From assembly GCA_964496245.1 (NCBI GenBank), contig CAZBZG010000323.1, forward strand, positions 1 through 5,041: a DNA stretch of 5,041 bases. Direction: 5' to 3'. This document shows, one piece after another, positions 1-5,041 of this stretch. Numbering within the stretch: position 1 is the stretch's first letter; each line of letters opens with the position of its first letter. Position numbers and translations under genes: made by a program. Under the pieces are notes generated by a model. The model searched no databases. It was not told where the DNA came from and saw nothing but the letters and a program-made list of their open reading frames with translations. Source of the stretch: CAZBZG01 sp964496245. GTDB taxonomy: Bacteria > Planctomycetota > SZUA-567.

Positions 1-285
1 TGGCCCCCCCCCTCCCGCCATTGTGACGTTCGCGGCCATGGGTCTTGACCCAAAACGGACCGAAACGCCGCGCGGATCTGTTCGATTTTCCGGAGGCGAC
101 CGAAGGCCCAGGAGAAGAATCGCCGCTGCAGGGCGGGCGAGCTCCGGTGGAACCGCCAGTACGCGTCCGGGTTGCAGATCGAAGAGCAGCCGAGCTCCTG
201 GATCTGGATCGGTTTGCCCTTCGACAGCGCGACCATTCCCTCCAACACCCTTTCCGTCGCCTCGAGGTCGAGCCCGTGCTCGTTT
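1..285 (-). pseudogene. C-terminal fragment of a putative TIM-barrel glycosidase (partial)
   Basis: The minus strand is open from the junction near 285 to the window edge. It contains the string KPIQIQELG (about 215-189), the usual form of a barrel strand carrying a catalytic glutamate in clan GH-A-like glycosidases (GKP..lqE.G); the Glu codon is 197-195. Next comes SSPALQRRFFSWAFGRL, which resembles the helix after that strand (typically 'S.e.QaeFfr..f.aLr'), and then an IRAAF strand. The expected last barrel strand is not convincing: the reading after about position 60 (WPRTSQW) looks unlike the family and runs into a run of nine C at 4-12. There is no start codon or N-terminal half. The sequence is fused in frame to an unrelated oxidoreductase fragment. 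The family call rests on pattern recognition only, and the exact GH family is unknown. Confidence 0.45.
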
Positions 286-572
286 CCGAAGGCGCCGGGC
301 GTAGCGGATTCGATCGAGACCGGCATCCGGCAGCGCCACGCTTCCATCCGCTCATCGCCCGCGGCTACCGGCAGCGGCATCTTCTCGACCGTCAAGCCGT
401 CCGCCGGCTCGGGTGCGCCGCCGATCACCACGCGCTCGGCTGTGAAGCGTCCGGGCGTGAAGTCGCGGAAGGACGCGCCGCCCCGCGCCAGCAGCGCCCG
501 CTCGGTCGCGTCAACGACGACCTTGGCCCGGATTGCCTGGAAACCGCTGCGGTTGGCGATCACCGCGCCCGC
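286..572 (-). pseudogene. Internal fragment of an FAD-dependent oxidoreductase
   Basis: Read on the minus strand, this segment encodes VIANRSGFQAIRAKVVVDAT (about 563-504) followed by ERALLARGGASF. This is the characteristic middle block of FAD-dependent oxidoreductases of the FAD_oxidored (PF12831) type, in which a 'v.GvvianrsGrqaIrAkvvIDAT..a' strand ends at the DAT motif. The segment continues with RVVIGG, GLTVEKMPLP and WRCRMPVSI, which fit the following beta-rich part. The N-terminal dinucleotide-binding GxGxxG and the C-terminal half are absent. On the upstream side homology stops near 572, where a regulator gene on the opposite strand begins. On the downstream side it stops near 285, where it passes in frame into a glycosidase-like sequence. 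It is therefore a truncated remnant, or one part of a chimeric join, and not a working enzyme. No start codon with a ribosome site is visible. Confidence 0.6.
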
Positions 573-692
573 GACCTGCCGCTCAAGCGCATCGCCGCCG
601 ACCTGGGCTTCCCCTCGCCCACCCAGTTCAACCGCTGCTTCAAGCGCGTCCGGGGCGTGACGCCCGGCACCTACCGCCGGCGGCCGGCGTGA
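567..692 (+). pseudogene. C-terminal fragment of an AraC-family regulator
   Basis: The last 41 codons before the TGA at 690-692 encode LPLKRIAADLGF, then PSPTQFNRCFKR, then GVTPGTYRRR. This is the second helix-turn-helix of the AraC/XylS DNA-binding domain with its hallmark 'IA..lGF.s...F.R.FKr..G.tP..yRr' pattern. Nothing upstream in this frame resembles an AraC protein. The open frame that runs back to 45 is antisense to an FAD oxidoreductase fragment, and its composition (many Arg, Asp, His) is typical of antisense GC-rich DNA. The first helix-turn-helix and the whole ligand-binding part are missing, so the protein cannot be a functional regulator. The gene converges on the MmgE/PrpD gene, with 39 bp between their stop codons and no clear terminator hairpin in that gap. 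Confidence 0.75.
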
Positions 693-731
693 ACCGGGCG
701 CGCCTGCGCTTCGAAAAGCCGCGTGCGGTCT

Positions 732-2183
732 TCAGTCTCGCGTCACGCCCGCGGCCGGAAGCAGCTTCAGCAAGTCATCCAGACGCTCCGCCTCGTCCAG
801 ATGCGCGACCGCGTCCACGATCGACTCGCAAGCGCTCCGCGAAACGATGCCGGAGAACGCGGCGCAGGAACGCCACTTGCGCATCGTCTGCGCCCAGTCG
901 TTGGCCTCGGGCGCGCGGGTCTGTACCGGCGCGCGCTCCTCCGATATTTCCGTGCCGTCCCGGAAGACGACGCGGACGCGGTGCGGCTGGCCGTACCAGT
1001 CGGGAAAGCAGTCCGGCGTCGGCAGCGTAGGCGGCGGCGGATCGCGGTCGGCGCCCCCGATCTTTCGGCTGAACGCGACGACCTCCGGGTCCGCGCGGAT
1101 CGCCTCGTCGGTGAAGCGCGCCAGATCCTGGGTCTTGCGCAGCAGCGCCAGCGCTACGCAGTAAGGCGCGGAGAACTGAGCCTCGACCTGCGGATCCGGC
1201 TCGAGACGAAACGGCCGTCCCACCATCCCGTTCTTGCCGGTCGCGCCCCAACTCAGTTCCACCCGGTCCACCTCGTCCGGGTCGATTGCGCGCCGGTCAG
1301 CCAGGCGCAGCGCCGCGTCGATCAGGCTGTGCGACGCGCCGCAACTGGTGTACGGCTTGACCGAAATCTGCTCGATCCGCCACGGATCACCGGGCGCGCG
1401 CGCCAGCAACTCCGCCGGCGGCGGGTCGCGGTGGTAGTAAGTCCGGAAGAGGCCGTACTCGCCCTCGAGCGCCTGCGCCGGACCGGTGACGTCCCGAGCG
1501 GCCAGTTCCGCCGCCCAGACCGCGTTGCGCGCGGCGAAAGCCGGTTGCATCCGCTTGGCCAGGGTCCGATCGACCAGCGCTTGCCGGTTGCCCGAAGCCT
1601 GCACGTAATAGAGCCCCATCGCCATGGCGGTCTCCCGGACGGAGAGTCCCATCAGCCGGCAGACCGCGGCCACCCCCCCGAAGCCGCCTTCGATCGTGGT
1701 GGGCAGAAACCCCGGTCCGCTACGGCGCGACACGCTCGCCAAGCCCAACAGACAGGCGACCTCTGCGCCGAGGATGTACGCCGCCAGCGTCTCCGCGCCG
1801 GAACGCTTCGATGCTTCTCCTGTGGCCAAACAGCAGGGGAAGAGAAACGAACTGACGTGGAGCGAGGCTTGCGAGAAAATATCGTCATAGTCGAGCGCGT
1901 GGGTCAGCACGCTGTCGACGAACGCCGCCTGCGCCAGCGGCACGCGGCCGCCGTAACCGAGAAGCGTCGCCTCGGATCTTCCGCCGGTCTGAACCGCCCA
2001 GTCCGCGACCCCGCGGCAGCCGGGCTGGTCGACCGCGGCGACGGCGCAGGCGAGGCTGTCGAGCGTCAATTGCTTCGCCGCGGCGAAGGCGCCCGCCGGC
2101 AGCGCCTCGATCGGGGTTTCGACCGCCAGACGAGCCAACGCCAACGTCACGGTCGCTTCGGCATCCGCCTCATCGATCGGCAT
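732..2183 (-). CDS. MmgE/PrpD family protein (epimerase/dehydratase fold)
   Basis: This encodes 483 residues, normal for the MmgE/PrpD family, which includes 2-methylcitrate dehydratase, cis-aconitate decarboxylase and iminodisuccinate epimerase. Family landmarks appear in order: HALDYDDIF (95-103) with the helix ending LFPCCLA (114-120), GPGFLPTTIEGGFGG (156-170), AKRMQPAFAARN (209-220), LEGEYGLF (239-246), and KPYTSCGASHSLIDA (276-290). This last is the usual 'KPYp.C...H..idA' block. Family proteins combine an all-helical domain with an alpha/beta lid and are cytosolic; no signal peptide or membrane segment is seen. ATG at 2183 is preferred because AAAGGAG lies 5 nt upstream. A GTG at 2222, overlapping the upstream stop, would add 13 residues but has no comparable site. 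The preceding gene is a C-N lyase, which favours an epimerase or isomerase role on an amino-polycarboxylate-like substrate over methylcitrate metabolism. The substrate is inferred and remains uncertain. Confidence 0.93.
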   Translation of the reverse strand: MPIDEADAEATVTLALARLAVETPIEALPAGAFAAAKQLTLDSLACAVAAVDQPGCRGVADWAVQTGGRSEATLLGYGGRVPLAQAAFVDSVLTHALDYDDIFSQASLHVSSFLFPCCLATGEASKRSGAETLAAYILGAEVACLLGLASVSRRSGPGFLPTTIEGGFGGVAAVCRLMGLSVRETAMAMGLYYVQASGNRQALVDRTLAKRMQPAFAARNAVWAAELAARDVTGPAQALEGEYGLFRTYYHRDPPPAELLARAPGDPWRIEQISVKPYTSCGASHSLIDAALRLADRRAIDPDEVDRVELSWGATGKNGMVGRPFRLEPDPQVEAQFSAPYCVALALLRKTQDLARFTDEAIRADPEVVAFSRKIGGADRDPPPPTLPTPDCFPDWYGQPHRVRVVFRDGTEISEERAPVQTRAPEANDWAQTMRKWRSCAAFSGIVSRSACESIVDAVAHLDEAERLDDLLKLLPAAGVTRD

Positions 2184-2188
2184 GGCCG

Positions 2189-2195
2189 CTCCTTT
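2189..2195 (-). promoter_or_regulatory. Ribosome binding site of the MmgE/PrpD gene
   Basis: On the minus strand AAAGGAG sits 5 nt before ATG at 2183. It decides this start over the GTG at 2222. The same heptamer at the same spacing precedes the lyase gene. The site lies in the 31-bp gap after the lyase stop codon (2217-2215). Confidence 0.85.
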
Positions 2196-2214
2196 CGCAT
2201 GGGATTCGAAAACT

Positions 2215-3738
2215 TCACTCACCCGCGATCTCGTCGATCCGCGCCTTCAGTTTCTCGAACGCCTCGTCGATCTGTCGACGCCGGGCCGCGTGTCGAGAAC
2301 GCACCTCCTCCAGCGCGCGCCGGCGGACGTCGACCAGCCGCCGGGTCTCCGTCGGATTGGGATCGCCGAGGTTGTCGTGTTTCAGGAAAAAGTTTTCCAG
2401 GCCCATCGCCTCCTGCACCGCTTCGTCGGTGATATCGGGCTCGGGATCGTCGGAGATGCGCGCCGCCTCGCGCAGCAACGCCGCGTCGCAGGCGGAAGGT
2501 TCGATCCCCCGCTCGCGCGCGATGCGGACCATGGTGGCGCAGATCCGGTGGGCGGCGCGACCGCCGTAGCCCTTCTCGCGGATCAGCGTCATCGCCAGGT
2601 CCGGCGCGCCGGAATAGCCCGCGCGCAGCAGCTCGCGCATCCGTTCGCGGTTGGGATACGTATGCGCAAGCACCGTGCGGAAGAGCGCGAGCGCTCCCTC
2701 CAGGCACGCCAGCCCCCGGATCACCTTCTCCTCGGACTGATAGACCGGCAGGACGTCCTGGATCGCCTCGTTGTGCAAGTTGAAGAGCGCGGTCTGCATC
2801 TGCCCCAGCACGTCGTTGGCCATGATCCGGACGCGCTCGAACATGCTGCCCGGGTGGGCCTTCTGCGGCATGAACGAGCTGACGCCGCGGAAAGAGAGAT
2901 CGGTAGTGAAGATGTTCCACTCCTCGGTCACCCAGACATTGTGATCGAACGCCGTGCGGCCCAGCGTGATCGCGAGGTTCGCCGCGGCGAAGAGGATGGT
3001 CATGTGTTCGTCCATGCTCCCTTCGCAGTCGTAGGTCAGCTCCACCGTCGCGTCGAACCCGAGAAGCTCGGTGATGCGATTGCGGTCGACCGGCCAGCCG
3101 GTCCCCGAACACGCGCCGCAGCCGCCGGTGTTGACGTTGGTATGGCGGTAAGCCAGATCGAGCTGCTCCTCGCCGCGCGCGAGCTGGTCGTGCACGGCCA
3201 GGAGATACGCCCCCCACGTCGTCGGCTGCGCGTGGGCGCGATGGCTGTGACCGGCCATGACGGTCTCGACGTTGGCCTCCGCGATCGCCAGAAACGCCGA
3301 GCGCGTCTCGTGCAGCTCCTGCAAGACATAGAGCAGTCCCTCGCGCATTTGCATGCGCCCCATCGGCTCCTGCAGCGTCCGGCCGTAATTGACCGCTGAG
3401 GCGACGTCCTCGTCGTGATCCGGAAGCTGCTGCTTGATCCACGCCTCGCCGCCGAAGCCTTTTTCCGCGTGCGCCGTGCGGAGCACCGGCGCGAGCTTGG
3501 CGACGGTCGGACGGTCGACCAGCCCCTGCTCGTGAAGCATGACCAGCCAGGCCATGTCCATCAGGCCGCAGGCCGGCAGGCGGTTGGTCAGTTCCTCGAT
3601 ACGCTGCTTGGGCCGCTTGGCAAACGCCTCCTGCCACGCCGTCGACGGCGGGCACCCCGTGGCGTGGTGGCGGTGATCGTGGCTGGCCCAGAACGCCTTG
3701 CGTTCCGCTTCGGTCGGGTCCGTTTCGCAGTTGGTCAT
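2215..3738 (-). CDS. Argininosuccinate-lyase-like C-N lyase (fumarase/aspartase superfamily)
   Basis: This encodes 507 residues. Superfamily regions appear in order: GHSHRAHAQPTTWGAYLLA (163-181), equivalent to the 'GyTHlq.AQPvtfgh.l.a' block with the conserved His at 166; GTGWPVDRNRITELLGFD (212-229), the usual 'gt.fpiDr...aelLGFd'; VSSFMPQKAHP (286-296), the mobile loop normally written GSSxMPxKxNP that carries the catalytic serine; and a C-terminal ITDEAVQEAM...NPTETRR (436-467) matching the argininosuccinate-lyase C-terminal domain. The last 40 residues are charged and helical. Such enzymes act as tetramers and eliminate fumarate from N-substituted aspartates. The protein is longer than typical ArgH (about 460), close to EDDS-lyase-type homologues, and no arginine-synthesis gene is adjacent, so a catabolic lyase is favoured. 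Odd features are His in place of Asn in the loop (residue 295) and a GGCGAC motif (205-210). A TTG at 3753 is a less likely start. Confidence 0.92.
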   Translation of the reverse strand: MTNCETDPTEAERKAFWASHDHRHHATGCPPSTAWQEAFAKRPKQRIEELTNRLPACGLMDMAWLVMLHEQGLVDRPTVAKLAPVLRTAHAEKGFGGEAWIKQQLPDHDEDVASAVNYGRTLQEPMGRMQMREGLLYVLQELHETRSAFLAIAEANVETVMAGHSHRAHAQPTTWGAYLLAVHDQLARGEEQLDLAYRHTNVNTGGCGACSGTGWPVDRNRITELLGFDATVELTYDCEGSMDEHMTILFAAANLAITLGRTAFDHNVWVTEEWNIFTTDLSFRGVSSFMPQKAHPGSMFERVRIMANDVLGQMQTALFNLHNEAIQDVLPVYQSEEKVIRGLACLEGALALFRTVLAHTYPNRERMRELLRAGYSGAPDLAMTLIREKGYGGRAAHRICATMVRIARERGIEPSACDAALLREAARISDDPEPDITDEAVQEAMGLENFFLKHDNLGDPNPTETRRLVDVRRRALEEVRSRHAARRRQIDEAFEKLKARIDEIAGE

Positions 3739-3743
3739 CTCCA

Positions 3744-3750
3744 CTCCTTT
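3744..3750 (-). promoter_or_regulatory. Ribosome binding site of the lyase gene
   Basis: AAAGGAG lies 5 nt before ATG at 3738 on the minus strand and selects this start. A TTG at 3753 in the same frame lies upstream of the site and has no Shine-Dalgarno of its own. Confidence 0.85.
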
Positions 3751-3795
3751 CAAGCATCGTCGCCGCTTCTCGCGGAAGCCGTCCTCGTTTCCCCT

Positions 3796-3824
3796 ACTCT
3801 ACTCTCCGCGTCGCGAAACGTCTA
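3796..3824 (-). promoter_or_regulatory. Candidate sigma-70-type promoter for the lyase-MmgE/PrpD operon
   Basis: On the minus strand TAGACG (3824-3819, four of six matches to TTGACA) is separated by 17 nt from TAGAGT (3801-3796, four of six matches to TATAAT). It lies about 60 bp upstream of the lyase start. Two phased A-tracts just upstream (3842-3857) could act as an UP-like element. A second, weaker pairing is ATGACA (3862-3857) with AATAAG (3838-3833) at 18 nt. Both are consensus guesses with no independent support. Confidence 0.28.
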
Positions 3825-3840
3825 CCAGCGGCCTTATTGA

Positions 3841-3858
3841 CTTTTTTGCACTTTTTTG
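3841..3858. repeat. Two 8-nt direct repeats forming helically phased A/T tracts
   Basis: CTTTTTTG occurs at 3841-3848 and again at 3851-3858, giving two six-T tracts exactly 10 bp apart. Tracts in phase with the helical turn bend DNA. They lie just upstream of the candidate operon promoter and stand out in GC-rich surroundings. They are not a terminator, because the short hairpin TGCCG/CGGCA beside them lies on the wrong side of the T runs. Confidence 0.8.
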
Positions 3859-3950
3859 TCATCCTGCCGAAACAGGCGGCATCTTCGCCGCGTGCCGGGT
3901 GACTGATAAGAGATTTGATTGCGATCACCACAGGGTAGTATAGCAGAGGC

Positions 3951-4766
3951 TCAGGTATACAACAACAAGAACGGAGCGGGAGGCGGATCCACCTCATACA
4001 CGCGCTGGATGAACCGGAGGCCATGGATGGCCGGAGGTCGTCGCGCGAAACGCACCCGGATGGCGCGAAGCAGGATGCGGAGCGCAGCATGGCCCAGGTC
4101 GGGTTGCAGGCGCGGGGCGGCTCCGCGGATTCACCTACCTGCGGGGCTTCTTGCTCAGCCGCCTTCTTGCACATGCCGCGCGCCTTGTTCGAGTACCAGC
4201 CGTAGTAGCACACCAGGTGGGAGCCCTTGGTTGGGATGTGCTGCGTGAACTCGGCGATGAACTCGAGGGCGGGGAGGATTTGGACATTGCGCTTCGTTCC
4301 TTGGCGTAGCGTCGGCCTCTTGGCGTCCGGAAACGGCCGGCAGTGCTGCTTCTCTGATCTGTAGAACACAGTGCCCTCATCGGTGACCTTGACCATCCGA
4401 GCCAGGCTGAAGGGGCAACGCACCATGTACTGCACGAGCCACTCGATCCCGGCAGAGTCACCTGCGGGCAGATGCACGGACTGGTCCACACTGAAGCCGG
4501 AGTGGTCCCAGCCGCGCATCTCCTCCACCGCTTCTTGGGTGATGCTCTCCTCCTTGACGAGCAGCTTGGAGATGACCTCCTCCCACAACTGCAGCACCCG
4601 CTCTGTGTGAACCTCCGTGACCTCCAGGAACTCGCCGTCTTTGGTGAATGCCCCGCAGGTCACGAGACAATACAGGTGCGGTTGCCAGGAGTTGGCACAG
4701 GGGGGGGGAGGTCTGGGGATCGCGGGGCTTGTAGAGCGGCTGGATCTTGCAGGCAGGAAATCCCAT
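3951..4766 (-). pseudogene. Decayed IS91-family (HUH/Y2) transposase
   Basis: Three pieces of one transposase lie in order but not in one frame. The N-terminus starts at ATG 4766, with GGGAG 7 nt upstream, and reads IQPLYKPRDPQTS, close to the 'ly.PR.P..spLyqll' start of IS91-like transposases. Near 4700 the frame changes and a body of about 200 codons follows (about 4700-4085): QPHLYCLVTCGAF, MRGWDHSGFSVD, VQYMVRCPFSLARMVKV, ALEFIAEFTQHIPTKGSHL, YYGWYSNKARG and RACNPTWAM. The Y2 tyrosines (Y-YGW-Y, codons near 4207 and 4195) are present. The HUH motif reads HLY instead of HLH. About 170-200 residues between N-terminus and body, including the usual zinc-ribbon cysteines, are missing. The C-terminal piece RFIQRVYEVDP (about 4013-3984) lies some 70 bp on, in another frame, and ends at 3951 before the usual 'CP.CGG' motif. 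The gene is not functional. Confidence 0.8.
3951..4766 (-). mobile_element. Remnant of an IS91-like rolling-circle insertion sequence
   Basis: This is the minimum extent, taken from the transposase pieces alone. No ends can be defined: IS91 elements have no terminal inverted repeats and make no target duplication, and no convincing ori or ter hairpin was found on either side. Base and codon use are visibly less GC-biased than in the adjacent operon, which fits a foreign origin. The boundary with native DNA probably lies between about 3860 and 3950. Confidence 0.65.
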
Positions 4767-4799
4767 GGCCAGACTCCCGCAGGCACTGAGAACCGCTCA

Positions 4800-5041
4800 T
4801 GCCTGGTGGGCCAAAGAATGCTGTGCAAATGTACCGTCTGCAAGGGTGAAAACATGGCGGGTCTCTTCCTCACTGGCCCACAGATCCAGCATGGATTCAT
4901 GGTAACGCGCAGGGAGTCAGGGGGTTATGAGCAGCTGGAGGCGGGGGAGCTTGTGGGGGGCTTTGCCATTGACCCACCGAGGCCCGCAATGTGGCGCAGG
5001 CACGCCTGCCCGTCTGGTGTGCCACGGCCGGCTTTGTCCGG
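4800..5041. other. Unassigned sequence upstream of the transposase remnant
   Basis: No gene can be called with confidence. On the plus strand a frame stays open from at least 4710 to the window edge. From an ATG at 4817 it would read MLCKCTVCKGENMAGLFLTG and continue, with a CKCTVC cysteine cluster and mostly G/C third positions, but there is no ribosome site. On the minus strand an opposing frame reads YHESMLDLWASEEETRHVF and ends at TGA 4799-4797, 30 bp before the transposase start. Each may be the shadow of the other. I do not recognise a family in either. A short perfect inverted repeat, GCAGGC-AC-GCCTGC, lies at 4996-5009. Confidence 0.35.

Noticed and set aside
4..12. Run of nine C at the window start as a meaningful signal
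   Set aside because: It is too short to interpret. Together with the nine-G run at 4700-4708 it more likely marks sequencing or assembly weakness or slippage.
45..692. A 215-codon plus-strand frame as a full AraC regulator
   Set aside because: Only the last 40 or so codons match the family. The rest is antisense to minus-strand oxidoreductase and glycosidase-like sequence.
693..731. Terminator between the convergent AraC tail and the MmgE/PrpD gene
   Set aside because: The 39-bp gap has no clear stem-loop followed by T residues in either direction.
723..2432. Long plus-strand frame of 569 codons
   Set aside because: It lies antisense to the MmgE/PrpD gene, is Arg/His-rich, has no family motifs, and is explained by GC bias at third positions of the real gene.
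2182..3399. Plus-strand frame of 405 codons
   Set aside because: It is antisense to the lyase gene, whose motifs are unmistakable. It has no recognisable domain or ribosome site.
2219..3757. Minus-strand frame of 512 codons starting at ATG 3757
   Set aside because: It overlaps the lyase gene in another frame and has shadow-type composition (Arg, Gly, Ala, Asp). The ribosome site serves the ATG at 3738.
3841..3891. Hairpin TGCCG/CGGCA near T-runs as an intrinsic terminator
   Set aside because: The stem is only 5 bp. On the plus strand the T-runs precede the hairpin, and on the minus strand A-runs follow it, so neither direction fits a terminator.
3794..3950. Continuation of the transposase body frame to a stop at 3794
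   Set aside because: After about 4085 this frame no longer resembles a transposase. The true C-terminal match lies in another frame and stops at 3951, and the tail runs into the likely promoter region of the lyase operon.
1..5041. CRISPR array, tRNA or rRNA genes, riboswitch
   Set aside because: No repeated spacer-sized units, cloverleaf sequences or rRNA-like segments were seen on either strand by eye.

Overview
The window looks like GC-rich chromosomal DNA from an unidentified, probably environmental bacterium. The codons of the intact genes are strongly biased to G or C at the third position, and Shine-Dalgarno sites are canonical. The phylum cannot be fixed from the sequence. The fragmentary genes at both ends make an uncultured source or a metagenome contig plausible.

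The core, about 732-3838, is intact: a two-gene operon on the minus strand. First comes an argininosuccinate-lyase-like member of the fumarase/aspartase superfamily (3738-2215). It is followed 31 bp later by an MmgE/PrpD-family protein (2183-732). Both starts carry the same AAAGGAG ribosome site at the same 5-nt distance from ATG, so they are probably co-translated at similar levels. Characterised enzymes give one precedent for the pair: iminodisuccinate epimerase belongs to MmgE/PrpD, and the C-N lyases that split iminodisuccinate or EDDS into fumarate plus an amine belong to the argininosuccinate-lyase-like group. The working inference is an epimerase/isomerase plus C-N lyase that breaks down an N-substituted aspartate-type compound. 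The substrate itself is not readable from the sequence. A weak sigma-70-like promoter candidate and two A-tracts exactly one helical turn apart lie upstream of the lyase.

The left end, 1-692, is a mosaic. On the minus strand, about 572-286 encodes a middle piece of an FAD-dependent oxidoreductase. It runs in frame, with no stop, into what looks like the C-terminal part of a TIM-barrel glycosidase (about 285-1). On the plus strand, about 567-692 encodes only the last 40 or so residues of an AraC-family regulator, ending 39 bp from the end of the MmgE/PrpD gene. No complete gene exists here. The junctions are either real rearrangement scars or assembly chimeras.

The right end, about 3950-5041, has different base and codon use. 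It holds a decayed IS91-type (HUH/Y2) transposase on the minus strand. A recognisable N-terminus is joined to the C-terminal half after a large internal deletion, with frame changes, a His-to-Tyr change in the HUH motif and a displaced C-terminus. From 4800 to 5041 no gene can be called with confidence.
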